Below, piece after piece: positions 28,941 through 37,702 of a stretch of DNA of 64,000 nucleotides. Each line of letters opens with the position of its first letter. The first letter of the stretch is position 1. The DNA comes from Pseudomonas fluorescens Q2-87 (GTDB taxonomy: Bacteria > Pseudomonadota > Gammaproteobacteria > Pseudomonadales > Pseudomonadaceae), in the NCBI RefSeq assembly GCF_000281895.1, contig NZ_CM001558.1:6136184-6200183 (forward strand), in the 5' to 3' direction. A model generated the notes under the pieces. That model searched no databases and was not told where the DNA came from. It saw only the letters and a list, made by a program, of their open reading frames with translations. The translations under genes were made by a program, and so were the position numbers.

Positions 28941-29000
28941 ATCGCAGCCTTCGGCAGCGCCTAAACCAAGCTCCCCTTAGGCGCTGCCGAAGACTGCGAT
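28941..29000. repeat. 24-bp inverted repeat between oscA and sbp
   Basis: Arms 28941-28964 and 28977-29000 are complementary with a single mismatch around a 12-base loop, giving a very stable hairpin. It begins ATCGCAGCCTTCGGCAGCGC, a repeat style common in Pseudomonas intergenic DNA. It lacks a following T-run, so it is not a classical terminator. Confidence 0.8.
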
Positions 29001-29011
29001 CTACTGCGTTT

Positions 29012-29194
29012 TCAAGACGGCTTATGGCTCGGTTGCTGCAGTCGGAATTTTTCCTTGCGTTCGATCTGGACCACCTGCGCGTTGTGCACGGTGATTTCCA
29101 CGGCCCCAAAGCGCAGATCGCGCAATGCGCTCTGGATCTCGCGCAAGATGGTTGCTTCGTCCTGGCCGTCAACGCTACGTAGGGATGCGCTCAT
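29012..29194 (-). CDS. oscA: OscA, sulfur-starvation small protein (DUF2292)
   Basis: This 60-residue cytosolic protein matches OscA/DUF2292: [37 protein letters not shown]. OscA is linked to growth under sulfur starvation and chromate stress in pseudomonads, where it lies just before the sulfate transporter genes, as here. GGAG lies upstream of the ATG. The P. aeruginosa counterpart would be PA0284, fitting the shared gene order. Confidence 0.88.
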   Translation of the reverse strand: MSASLRSVDGQDEATILREIQSALRDLRFGAVEITVHNAQVVQIERKEKFRLQQPSHKPS

Positions 29195-29274
29195 GCTGCT
29201 GCTCCTTTGAATGAATGCCTGGCAGTGGGCGGCACTGCTTGCGGCGTGGGAGCAATACTAGATAAAGCGGGATA

Positions 29275-29297
29275 TTCTTAAAAAGACTATTTAAGAA
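29275..29297. promoter_or_regulatory. Dyad upstream of oscA, candidate CysB-type site
   Basis: TTCTTAAA at 29275-29282 is a perfect inverted match to TTTAAGAA at 29290-29297 with a 7-base spacer, in an AT-rich stretch about 80 bases before the oscA start. CysB is the expected activator of this operon and prefers AT-rich half sites, so this is a candidate operator. The assignment is inference. Confidence 0.45.
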
Positions 29298-29449
29298 TTT
29301 TTATATAACTAAATCAGCGGTAGCGGAACAAAGTCCTACGGAAGGTGCTAACGCTGGGCTTTTCCTTGCCAATTCCTCGGATATTTCCTTCAAGACGCCG
29401 GGCTGTTCATGAACTAGGCACACTGGTTTTGCACCGTTAACCTTTGTTC

Positions 29450-29487
29450 GTCATCGCAAAAAACGATGACGCGGACGTGCAAGTCCG
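29450..29487 (+). promoter_or_regulatory. Two-hairpin leader element, copy 2
   Basis: GTCATCG and CGATGAC form a 7-bp stem around a C-A6 loop, followed by CGGACGTGCAAGTCCG, itself a hairpin. The matching element precedes the other DUF6124 gene at 7909-7945. Further hairpins follow before the start codon: CGAGCAT/ATGCTCG near 29520 and AGACCTTCGGGTCT near 29566. The region 29488-29679 has no gene and looks like a structured leader. Confidence 0.6.
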
Positions 29488-29679
29488 ATCTCAGGTGCAT
29501 TCGGTTATGGCTATTCGTCGAGCATTTTTCTATGCTCGCCGATCGTTATGGCGGCTGCGCGTGGGAGACCTTCGGGTCTGCCGGGTTCCTGAGACCGGTC
29601 TTGCACACCTACGTACAGCTGCCACCTTTTTTCGAAGTGCAATCGAGGGGTGTCGGTCCCAACTCTCAGGATCTTCACT

Positions 29680-30063
29680 ATGTTCAAAGTAACTCCTAAT
29701 CCGCCGCAAAACGGCCACAAATCCCGTGTCCAAGCGCAGGAAGAAAAAAAGCTCGATGACGCCGCCACCCGCGCCCTCGACTACTACCTCAACCCCAAGC
29801 CCGCCTCACCGCCAGAGCCCGACAAAAACCAGCTCTTTATCGTGTCCCCCCACATAGACACCGAAACCCTGCTCGCCAACGCCTCCGAAGACCTGCTATC
29901 CATCAGCATCATCGCCGCCGACCTGGCCGACGACGTCGACGAATCACGCCGCCGCGTAGCCCTGGCGATCAGTCGCATGGCCGATGGGGTGCAGTTGTTG
30001 GTCGAGCGGGCGTTGGATCATCTGGAGACAAAGGAGACGGTGACGCCTGGCGCCAAGGTGTAG
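29680..30063 (+). CDS. DUF6124-family protein, intact copy
   Basis: The protein has 127 residues from the ATG at 29680, chosen over an earlier GTG at 29650 because AGGA lies about 10 bases before it and the family begins near MFKVTPNPP. Motifs: ALDYYLNPKP, IDTETLLANASEDLLSI, then a helical tail (VALAISRMADGVQLLVERAL). No signal peptide or membrane segment is seen. The function is unknown. A near-identical but frameshifted paralogue lies at 7465-7808. Confidence 0.85.
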   Translation: MFKVTPNPPQNGHKSRVQAQEEKKLDDAATRALDYYLNPKPASPPEPDKNQLFIVSPHIDTETLLANASEDLLSISIIAADLADDVDESRRRVALAISRMADGVQLLVERALDHLETKETVTPGAKV

Positions 30064-30093
30064 CGCTTTGCATTGATGCAGGCTGAACCGGCG

Positions 30094-30187
30094 CCATCGC
30101 GAGCAAGCTCGCTCCCACAGGGTTCTGTGTCGAACCGAATCCCAAGTTCAACGCCAATCCACTGTGGGAGCGAGCTTGCTCGCGAAG
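30094..30187. repeat. REP pair
   Basis: Two inverted GAGCTTGCTCGC-type units, near 30097-30121 and 30161-30187, lie between the convergent DUF6124 gene and the GGDEF-EAL gene. Confidence 0.85.
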
Positions 30188-30221
30188 GCAGAGTGTCAGT
30201 CAACATCAATGCCACTGACGA

Positions 30222-32147
30222 TCAAGCAATGACTGGCGCGCAGTCCCAATCCAACTGCGCCGCCGCCACCGGCCGGCCAAACCAGTAGCCCTGCCCCAAC
30301 TCACAAGCCTGTTCCAGTAAAAATGCCGCCTGTTCGCGCTGTTCAATGCCTTCGGCATGCACTTGCATACCCATGCTCCGGGCCAGGGCGATAATCACCC
30401 GGACAATCGCCGCGTCGTCCTCATCCCACGGCAACCCAGCAACAAACCCCTGATCGATCTTGAGCTTCTGCACTGGCAAGCGCTTAAGCCGCAACAGCGA
30501 CGAATAGCCCGTGCCGAAATCGTCGATGGCCAGGCGCACACCCAACTCGCGCAGGCGGTGCATCTGTTCCAGCGCCACTTCCGGGTCTTCCATTACCGCG
30601 CTTTCGGTGACTTCCAGCTCCAGGCAAGCCGGGGCCAGGCCCGTGTCGTGCAACACCTTGGCAACCTGTTCGTACAGCTCTCGATGGGCAAACAACCGGC
30701 TCGATACGTTGACGGCGACGAACGACAACACCACGCCTGTCTGTTGCCACAAGCACATCTGCCGACAGGCCTGGTCCATGACCCAGGCATCGACTTGGGC
30801 AATCAGACCGGTACGCTCGGCGATGGGAATGAACTCCGCCGGCGACACCAGCCCTCGCGTGGGATGCTGCCAGCGCACTAGCGCCTCGACACCGATCAGG
30901 CGGCTGGTCGCCAAGTCGTGGACCGGTTGGTAGTGCACCCGCAGCTCCTGCTGTTCGAGGGCACGGCGCAGTTCGGTGGCGATCTCGACCCGCTGCTGAG
31001 CGTGAGCAGTCAGTTCTTCGGTGTACAGGGCATAGCCGTCGCGCCCGGCGCTCTTGGCCTTGAACAACGCCGAATCGGCATTGCGCAGCAGTTGCCCGGC
31101 GTTAAGGGCATCGCCAGGAAACAGGCTGATACCGACGCTGGCATTGATGAACAATGCGCGACCGTCGAAGCGCAGCGGCTCTTGCAACGCATCGAGGATG
31201 CGCCGGGCCAGTGCCGCCGCCTGCCCAGGCTGCGAGCAGTTTTCCACCAGCACCGCGAATTCGTCGCCTCCCAGCCGAGCCAGGGTGATGCCCGGCGCGA
31301 ACAGCCCGCGAAACCGTTCGGCCACGCCTTTGAGCAATTCGTCGCCTACGTTGTGGCCCAGGCTGTCATTAATATTTTTGAAATGATCGAGGTCCACCAG
31401 CAGCAACGCGCAGCCGCGCTTGTGCAACTGCGCAGAAGCCAGGGCTTGTTCGGCGCGGTCAGAAAACAGCAGGCGGTTGGGCAAGCCGGTCAAGGGGTCG
31501 TGATGGGCCAGGTGCGCCAGTTCATGCTCGGAGTCCTTGATGGCGCTGATATCGGAAAACACGGCAACGTACTGGCTGACCTGACCGCTGTCATCGCGAA
31601 TGACGCGGATCGTCTGCCATTGAGGGAAGATCTCACCGCTTTTGCGCCGGTTCCAGATCTCACCGCTCCATTCGCCACGGCTGCCCAGCGACGCGAACAT
31701 GTCCCGGTAGAATTGCGCCCCGTGTCGGCCGGACTTGAACAGGTTGGGTCGCTGGCCCAGCACTTCGTCCCGCCCATAGCCGGTGATCGTCATGAAGGCG
31801 CGGTTGACGTGCACGATCAGGCCGTCGCGGTCCGTCACCAATACGCCTTCGCGGGTGCAATCGAAAACGGCGGCGGCCTGGCGCAGGCGCTCGCGATCGG
31901 CACCGTGATCGCCCCTGACGAAAAACCTGGCCTTGCGTGCCAGGAAGATCAGCAAGGCGCTGATCAGGACCCAGGCGTAACCGTTGATCAGCAGCCAGCG
32001 AAGCCGGTCGGCAGATTGATCGAAGAAACTGCTCGATAAATAACCAACAAGCTGTAACCAGACGACTGACAGCCCCAGATAAAGCAACGCTGCACGCATG
32101 GCATTGCGGTGATGAACAGTCATTCGGTCGTCCATGTCCTTACCCAT
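30222..32147 (-). CDS. PAS-GGDEF-EAL c-di-GMP enzyme (PA0285 type)
   Basis: This 641-residue inner-membrane protein has two N-terminal membrane segments (~15-38 and ~48-70), a PAS domain (~85-205), a GGDEF domain with intact RLGGDEF, and an EAL domain with VEALVRW, EVTES and IDDFGTGYSSL. Both active sites look competent, so it may make and degrade c-di-GMP, with PAS input choosing direction. It sits between the sulfate operon and desA as PA0285 does in P. aeruginosa. Starts at 32147, 32135 or 32123 are all possible; none has a clear ribosome site. Confidence 0.9.
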   Translation of the reverse strand: MGKDMDDRMTVHHRNAMRAALLYLGLSVVWLQLVGYLSSSFFDQSADRLRWLLINGYAWVLISALLIFLARKARFFVRGDHGADRERLRQAAAVFDCTREGVLVTDRDGLIVHVNRAFMTITGYGRDEVLGQRPNLFKSGRHGAQFYRDMFASLGSRGEWSGEIWNRRKSGEIFPQWQTIRVIRDDSGQVSQYVAVFSDISAIKDSEHELAHLAHHDPLTGLPNRLLFSDRAEQALASAQLHKRGCALLLVDLDHFKNINDSLGHNVGDELLKGVAERFRGLFAPGITLARLGGDEFAVLVENCSQPGQAAALARRILDALQEPLRFDGRALFINASVGISLFPGDALNAGQLLRNADSALFKAKSAGRDGYALYTEELTAHAQQRVEIATELRRALEQQELRVHYQPVHDLATSRLIGVEALVRWQHPTRGLVSPAEFIPIAERTGLIAQVDAWVMDQACRQMCLWQQTGVVLSFVAVNVSSRLFAHRELYEQVAKVLHDTGLAPACLELEVTESAVMEDPEVALEQMHRLRELGVRLAIDDFGTGYSSLLRLKRLPVQKLKIDQGFVAGLPWDEDDAAIVRVIIALARSMGMQVHAEGIEQREQAAFLLEQACELGQGYWFGRPVAAAQLDWDCAPVIA

Positions 32148-32269
32148 TGGGGGGAATTATAGAGGAAGAAACATCCAGGCACTCTTATCTGAAAGGCCGA
32201 CTGGTTTTATCTGTCGGGCCGGTGATAATGCAACGGCAGTTTTCATCTTTATCGAGGGCCCTACAGCCT

Positions 32270-33454
32270 ATGTGGTACGAAGGTTTTCTTGGCTTGTCAC
32301 CCTGGTCGCTGGTGGCAGTCACCCTGCTGATGACCCATGTCACGATCATTGGCGTCACGGTCTACCTGCACCGTTATTCGGCTCATCGCTCCCTGGAGCT
32401 CAACGCCGGCCTCAAGCATTTCTTCCGTTTCTGGTTGTGGCTGACCACGGCACAGAACACCCGCGAATGGACCGCCATCCACCGCAAGCACCACGCCAAA
32501 TGCGAAACCGTCGACGATCCCCACAGCCCGGTCATCAAGGGCTTGTCCACCGTGTTGCGCAAGGGCGCCGAACTGTATCGCGCCGAGGCGGAAAACCCGG
32601 AAACCCTGCGCATCTACGGCAAGAACTGCCCCGATGACTGGATCGAGCGCAACCTCTACAGCCGCTTCCCGCTGCTGGGCGTAGCGATCATGGGCGTCAT
32701 CGACCTGCTGCTGTTCGGCACCATCGGCATCACCATCTGGGCCATCCAGATGATGTGGATTCCGGTTTGGGCCGCTGGCGTGGTCAATGGGTTGGGCCAT
32801 GCGGTGGGCTATCGCAACTTCGAATGCCGTGACGCGGCGACCAATCTGGTGCCGTGGGGCATCCTGATCGGTGGCGAAGAACTGCATAACAACCACCACA
32901 CCTACCCCAACTCGGCCAAGCTGTCGGTTCGCAAATGGGAATTCGACCTGGGGTGGGCCTGGATCCAGGTGTTCAGCTTCCTGCGCCTGGCCAAGGTCCA
33001 GCGGGTCGCGCCGATTGCCCACCGGGTCGAAGGCAAGGGCCACCTGGACATGGACACGGCCATGGCGATCCTCAACAACCGCTTCCAGATCATGGCGCAG
33101 TATCGTCGGCTGGTTATCGCGCCGCTGGTCAAGCAGGAACTGGAAAAGGTCGATCACTCGGTACGCCACCAGTTCCACCGTGCCAAACGCCTGCTGTCGC
33201 GGGAAACCAGCCTGCTGGACGACCGCCACCATGTACGCATCCAGAACATGCTCGAACACAGCCAGGCGCTGAAGGTGATCTACGAAAAACGCCTGGCCCT
33301 GCAGCAGATCTGGGTCAAGACCAGCAGTAATGGTCACGACATGCTCGCCGCCATCAAGGAATGGGTCCACGAAGCCGAAGCCAGTGGCATCCAGTCCCTG
33401 CGCGATTTCGCTGACCAGCTCAAGACCTACTCGCTGCGGCCCGCCACTGCCTGA
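32270..33454 (+). CDS. desA: DesA-type aerobic delta-9 fatty acid desaturase
   Basis: DesA desaturates acyl chains of membrane phospholipids at the delta-9 position. The protein is 394 residues from MWYEGFLGLSPW, with membrane segments and histidine boxes HRYSAH, HRKHH and HNNHH. I use the ATG at 32270, the usual N-terminus in the family; the frame is open for 123 bases further upstream but that part overlaps the divergent gene's promoter. Its neighbour order matches PA0286. Confidence 0.9.
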   Translation: MWYEGFLGLSPWSLVAVTLLMTHVTIIGVTVYLHRYSAHRSLELNAGLKHFFRFWLWLTTAQNTREWTAIHRKHHAKCETVDDPHSPVIKGLSTVLRKGAELYRAEAENPETLRIYGKNCPDDWIERNLYSRFPLLGVAIMGVIDLLLFGTIGITIWAIQMMWIPVWAAGVVNGLGHAVGYRNFECRDAATNLVPWGILIGGEELHNNHHTYPNSAKLSVRKWEFDLGWAWIQVFSFLRLAKVQRVAPIAHRVEGKGHLDMDTAMAILNNRFQIMAQYRRLVIAPLVKQELEKVDHSVRHQFHRAKRLLSRETSLLDDRHHVRIQNMLEHSQALKVIYEKRLALQQIWVKTSSNGHDMLAAIKEWVHEAEASGIQSLRDFADQLKTYSLRPATA

Positions 33455-33478
33455 CAGGGCAACGCCGTAGAAGGGCTT

Positions 33479-33610
33479 TTGTGGCGAGGGCGCGTGCTCC
33501 CGCCAGGCTGCCCAGCAGCCTTCAACCCGCTGGCCCAGAGCCTCAGGATCCATCGGATTTGTCCTGGGGCTGCTTCGCAGCCCAGCGGGAGCAAGCTCCC
33601 TCGCCACGGG
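33479..33610. repeat. REP pair
   Basis: Two inverted units of the GCGAGGGAGC/GCTCCCTCGC kind lie downstream of desA. The rest of the 320-bp gap to the next gene contains the inverted repeat listed separately and no gene. Confidence 0.8.
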
Positions 33611-33686
33611 GTTCAACCTTCAGTTTTGGACTGGCTAAATCCCCCGCCCTTCGTCGCCTGAAAAGGAACTTCGCCCCGAATCCCTT

Positions 33687-33766
33687 ATCTCAAAGAGCAC
33701 TTCGCCATCCAGGCGGGCTTTGGAGTAAGCGCGTGCGAACCAACAGCTGTGCACGCTCTTTGAGAT
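33687..33766 (+). promoter_or_regulatory. 12-bp inverted repeat before the diguanylate cyclase gene
   Basis: ATCTCAAAGAGC at 33687-33698 is perfectly complementary to GCTCTTTGAGAT at 33755-33766, enclosing 56 bases. The right arm ends 8 bases before the ATG at 33775, where the ribosome site would be. It could be an operator or an RNA stem limiting translation. Confidence 0.5.
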
Positions 33767-33774
33767 TTGTGCCG

Positions 33775-34764
33775 ATGGTCGACAAGAACCTGCAGGATTC
33801 ATCCCTACCTCATTGGCCCGAGGCGGCTCAGACGCTCATGGCGTTGATGCACGCCCAAGGCGAAGTGGCGCGCCTGAGCGAGCGTGAGCAGCTGTTCAGC
33901 TCGTTGCTGGTCAGCGTCAACGCCGTGCTTTGGGCGTTCAATTGGGAAACCCGGCAAGTGCTCTATGTCAGCCCCGCCTACGAGCGCATCTTCGGTCGCC
34001 CCGCCGGGCTGGTGCTGGCGGACTTCAACGAATGGCGCGACGCAATCTATCCCGACGACCTGGAATACGCCGAACGAAGCCTGGCCGAAGTGCTGGTCAA
34101 AGGCGCCGTCGAGGACCGTGAGTACCGCATCATTGCCGCCGATGGCCAAGTTCGCTGGCTGAGCGATAAATGCTTCATCAACCGCAAGGACGAGCCGGGG
34201 CAACCGGTCATCGTGGTCGGGATCGCCGAGGACATCACCGAAAAGAAGCTGCTGGAAAGCGAACTGCAGCGACTGGCAACCACCGATGTGCTGACCCAAA
34301 GCAGCAATCGCCGCCATTTTTTCGAATGCGCCCACCGCGAGTTCGAACAGGCTCGGCTACAAGGGATTCCCATGGCGTTCCTGTTGCTGGACATCGATGA
34401 TTTCAAGCTGATCAACGACACCTACGGTCACCAGGAAGGCGACACCGTGTTGCAGAAGATCGCCGAAAGCGGCCGGTCGGTGCTCAGGCGCGGCGATCTG
34501 TTCGGGCGCATCGGTGGTGAGGAATTCGCCGCCGTATTCCCCGGCTGTGCCCCAGACATGGCCTTGCAAGTGGCCGAGCGGTTGCAGCGGGAAATCCAGC
34601 GTCTGATGTTTCGCTGCGGCGAGAAGAGCTTCGGCATCACCGTCAGCCAGGGCTTGACCAGCATCACCGCCGAGGACCAAAGCCTCGACAGCTTGTTCGC
34701 CCGCGCCGACGCCGCCATGTACGAAGCCAAGCGCCAGGGTAAAAACCGCATAATCGCCGCCTGA
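33775..34764 (+). CDS. PAS-GGDEF diguanylate cyclase
   Basis: This is a 329-residue soluble protein with a PAS domain plus PAC motif (~40-165) and a GGDEF domain (~175-329). The active site is RIGGEEF and an inhibitory I-site RRGD lies five residues before it, so it should make c-di-GMP with product feedback. The usual DPLTGLxNRR is altered to DVLTQSSNRR. The start at MVDKNLQD is chosen because upstream in-frame sequence is REP-derived; there is no good ribosome site, and the upstream inverted repeat occupies that position. Confidence 0.88.
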   Translation: MVDKNLQDSSLPHWPEAAQTLMALMHAQGEVARLSEREQLFSSLLVSVNAVLWAFNWETRQVLYVSPAYERIFGRPAGLVLADFNEWRDAIYPDDLEYAERSLAEVLVKGAVEDREYRIIAADGQVRWLSDKCFINRKDEPGQPVIVVGIAEDITEKKLLESELQRLATTDVLTQSSNRRHFFECAHREFEQARLQGIPMAFLLLDIDDFKLINDTYGHQEGDTVLQKIAESGRSVLRRGDLFGRIGGEEFAAVFPGCAPDMALQVAERLQREIQRLMFRCGEKSFGITVSQGLTSITAEDQSLDSLFARADAAMYEAKRQGKNRIIAA

Positions 34765-34794
34765 AAGAAAGATCCCCGTCATAGATTGACTGTG

Positions 34795-34879
34795 ACAAGC
34801 GGGCTTGCTCGCGAATGCGGTTTCCCAGTGAAGCAGATGTCGACTGATATGCCGATTCGCGAGCAAACCCGCTCCACAG
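34795..34879. repeat. REP pair
   Basis: Two inverted, slightly degenerate GAGC-type REP units lie between the convergent diguanylate cyclase and REC-HDOD genes. Confidence 0.75.
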
Positions 34880-34894
34880 AGGTAGGCGGTGCCC

Positions 34895-36112
34895 TTACTT
34901 GCGGCGCAACCGCATCAGCTCCGGCAAGCCGATCTTCAGCAGACGTGCCGTGCGACCACGGGCCAGTTCTTCCAGCCCTTCATGGGCCGGCAGATGCGCC
35001 ATCTGCGCCGCCATGTTCATGACCAGCGCTTCACGGGAATAAACCCCGCCGCCAAGGCCATAGACCGCCGCGATCAATTCTCGCAGCTCCAACGGCAGGC
35101 GCCAGCGGGCACGTAACGCCGAGCCGAAACTGGCGCCGAACTTGTCCAGCGAATCCCCCACCTCCTGCGGCTCATCCAGTTCGCCACCGGCCTGTTTCCA
35201 CTCCTCCAGGCAGCGCAACAGCGCCAGGTCGCCCAAGCGATGCAGCAGGCCGGCGCAATAGCAGCGCTCTTGCTCCAGATCCAGCAGCCGGGCCATCGTC
35301 CGGGCATATTCGGCGGTGTGCAGCGACAGTTCCCAATAGCGCTCGGCATAGTCCGCCAGGCTGGGGACGCTGAGCCGAGCACAACGTTTGAGGGTCAGGC
35401 CGAGGATCAGGTTCATGCTTTGCCCGGTACCGAGCTGATGCAGCGCCTGGGCCACGGTCTGGACAGCGCCGCCGCCCTGATGCTGGGCAGCACTGCTGGC
35501 CGCTGCGATCAGGACGGCGGTGATTTGCGGGTCGGTGCGGATCTCTTCTTCCAGCAGCTTCAGGTCCAGGCCGCCGGGGTTGAGGCTGCGTTTGACGGCA
35601 ATTTGCACGTCGGTCATCAACGGCGCGCCTTCGGAGACATCGCGCCGCCGCTCCAGGAACGTGGCCAAGGTCAGGCCCGGTCCCGGGCTCGGCGCTTCGT
35701 TAGACGCTCGCTCACCGCCACCCAATAACAACCCCTGCAAACGCTGGATCAGGTTTTCCCGGCTCAGGGGTTTGGTCAAATATGCGGTCGGCGCCAGCGG
35801 CAAGATTTCGCGCACACTGGCGCTGTCGTTGCGCCGGCTCATCAGGATGAACGGCATCGGTGGGGTGCGATGCTGCTGGCGAAGGCCGCGCAGGATCGCC
35901 AGGCCATCGACACCTGGCAGTTCCCAATCGGCGATCACCAGGTCGTAAGGGTTGTTTGCCAGCAAATCCAAAGCCTGCTTGCCCTCGCCGCACGTATCCA
36001 CCCGGGCATCACAACGCACAATCGACAACACCTGCTCAAGCAGCTCACAGGACGCCGGATCGGCCTCGGCGATCAACACGCGGGGTACAGCGGGTAAATC
36101 CACAGCAGCCAT
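34895..36112 (-). CDS. Response regulator with HDOD output domain
   Basis: The protein has 405 residues: a receiver domain (~8-130) with the phosphoacceptor in DLVIADWELPGVDG and the lysine in LTKPLS, a linker, and a C-terminal HDOD domain (~165-400). HDOD domains are HD-like but without the metal-binding pairs and act as regulatory scaffolds. No partner kinase is adjacent. I choose the ATG at 36112 (MAAVDLPAV) with GGGAG 6 bases upstream. Confidence 0.85.
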   Translation of the reverse strand: MAAVDLPAVPRVLIAEADPASCELLEQVLSIVRCDARVDTCGEGKQALDLLANNPYDLVIADWELPGVDGLAILRGLRQQHRTPPMPFILMSRRNDSASVREILPLAPTAYLTKPLSRENLIQRLQGLLLGGGERASNEAPSPGPGLTLATFLERRRDVSEGAPLMTDVQIAVKRSLNPGGLDLKLLEEEIRTDPQITAVLIAAASSAAQHQGGGAVQTVAQALHQLGTGQSMNLILGLTLKRCARLSVPSLADYAERYWELSLHTAEYARTMARLLDLEQERCYCAGLLHRLGDLALLRCLEEWKQAGGELDEPQEVGDSLDKFGASFGSALRARWRLPLELRELIAAVYGLGGGVYSREALVMNMAAQMAHLPAHEGLEELARGRTARLLKIGLPELMRLRRK

Positions 36113-36200
36113 GCAGGACACTCCCTTGCGATACTTGCACCTTAGACCTTGCCGGCCGTTCCAGACAGCTCGAAATCCGCAGGGCAGCTTCGCGAATATG

Positions 36201-36227
36201 AAAAAACCCGCCAAAAGGCGGGTTTTT
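36201..36227 (-). terminator. Bidirectional intrinsic terminator after gabT
   Basis: The perfect stem AACCCGCC/GGCGGGTT with a 4-base loop is flanked by A-run and T-run. It lies 26 bases after the gabT stop codon and reads as a Rho-independent terminator on both strands. Confidence 0.9.
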
Positions 36228-36252
36228 GTGGATCAGCGCACAGCCCAGGGGC

Positions 36253-37530
36253 TTAGAGCTCGGAGAAGCACTCTTCGATAATCGCCAGGCCCTTGTCCAG
36301 TTGCTCGTCCGGCGAGGTCAGCGGCACCAGCACCCGCAGAACGTTGCCGTAGGTGCCGCAGGACAGCAGGATCAGACCCTTGTCGCGAGCCTTGGCCACG
36401 ACCTGGGCCACTGCTGCGGCGTTCGGCTTGTGGGAGTCACCGTTTTCGAACAGTTCGACGGCAATCATCGCGCCCAGGGCTCGAACTTCACCGATGACCG
36501 GGTACTTTTTCTGGATGGCCTTGAGGCCAGTCACCAAGCGCTCGCCTACAGCCTTGCAGCGATCCAGCAGATGCTCTTCTTCGAACACTTCCATCACCGC
36601 CAGCGCAGCCGCGCAAGCGATCGGGCTGCCCGCGTAGGTGCCGCCCAGGCCACCCGGAGCAATGGCATCCATGTATTCAGCCTTGCCGCAGACACCGGCC
36701 AACGGGAAGCCGCCGGCGATGGATTTGGCGAAGGTGGTCAGGTCCGCCGCAACGCCCATCTGCTCCATGGCGAAGAACGTGCCGGTACGGCCGGCGCCGG
36801 TCTGTACTTCGTCAGCGATCAGCAAGATGCCGTGCTGGTCGCACAGGGCGCGAAGGCGCTTCATGAATTCCTTGGGCGCCACATAGAAACCACCCTCGCC
36901 CTGTACCGGCTCGATGATGATTGCCGCGATGTCACGCGGTTCGGCGTCGTTCTTGAAGATGCGTTCAATGCTGGCAATGGAATCGTCGATGCTCACGCCG
37001 TGCAGTTCGTTCGGGTACAGCGCACGGAAGATACCGCCGGGCATCAGGCCCATGCCGGCCGAGTACGGCACGACTTTACCGGTCAGGCCCAGGGTCATCA
37101 TGGTGCGACCGTGATAGGCACCAGTAAAGGCGATTACACCGGCACGGCCCGTAGCGGCGCGGGCGATCTTCACGGCGTTTTCCACCGCTTCGGAACCGGT
37201 GGTTACCAGCAGGGTTTTCTTGGCGAAGTCACCTGGTACCTTGGCGTTGATTTTTTCGCACAGTTCCACGTAGGGCTCGTAGGCCAGGACTTGGAAGCAG
37301 GTGTGGGTCAGCTTGTTCAGCTGTTCGGTCACGGCAGCGATGATTTTCGGGTGCACGTGGCCGGTGTTCAGCACGGCGATGCCGCCGGCGAAGTCGATGA
37401 ATTCACGACCTTCAACGTCGGTTACCGTGGCGTTCTTCGCCGATTCGGCAAAGATCGGGTGGATCTGGCCGACACCGCGGGGTACGGCGGCTTCGCGGCG
37501 TTTCATCAGGGAAGCGTTGGTCTTGCTCAT
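36253..37530 (-). CDS. gabT: 4-aminobutyrate aminotransferase
   Basis: GabT transfers the amino group of GABA to 2-oxoglutarate, giving succinate semialdehyde. The 425-residue protein is a class III PLP aminotransferase with GAYHGRT, DEVQTGAGRTG and the PLP-binding lysine in FAKSIAGGFPL. The ATG at 37530 (MSKTNASL) is the family start; the longer upstream frame is non-coding. It follows gabD by 172 bp, which include an imperfect GCAAAGGG hairpin. Confidence 0.95.
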   Translation of the reverse strand: MSKTNASLMKRREAAVPRGVGQIHPIFAESAKNATVTDVEGREFIDFAGGIAVLNTGHVHPKIIAAVTEQLNKLTHTCFQVLAYEPYVELCEKINAKVPGDFAKKTLLVTTGSEAVENAVKIARAATGRAGVIAFTGAYHGRTMMTLGLTGKVVPYSAGMGLMPGGIFRALYPNELHGVSIDDSIASIERIFKNDAEPRDIAAIIIEPVQGEGGFYVAPKEFMKRLRALCDQHGILLIADEVQTGAGRTGTFFAMEQMGVAADLTTFAKSIAGGFPLAGVCGKAEYMDAIAPGGLGGTYAGSPIACAAALAVMEVFEEEHLLDRCKAVGERLVTGLKAIQKKYPVIGEVRALGAMIAVELFENGDSHKPNAAAVAQVVAKARDKGLILLSCGTYGNVLRVLVPLTSPDEQLDKGLAIIEECFSEL

Positions 37531-37702
37531 CAAATAGGTCCTCATTCGCAGCTCAGGGCGGCGTGGCGCAAGGAATACATGGCGGGGAGGCAACTGCGAC
37601 AGCATGCGATGATCGACTGTCGCAGCGTTCCGGCCACAAGAAACAGAACGGTTGAAACACGCAAAGGGACAGCGCTCTCGTGCCCTTTGCGCTTGAAGCC
37701 AA

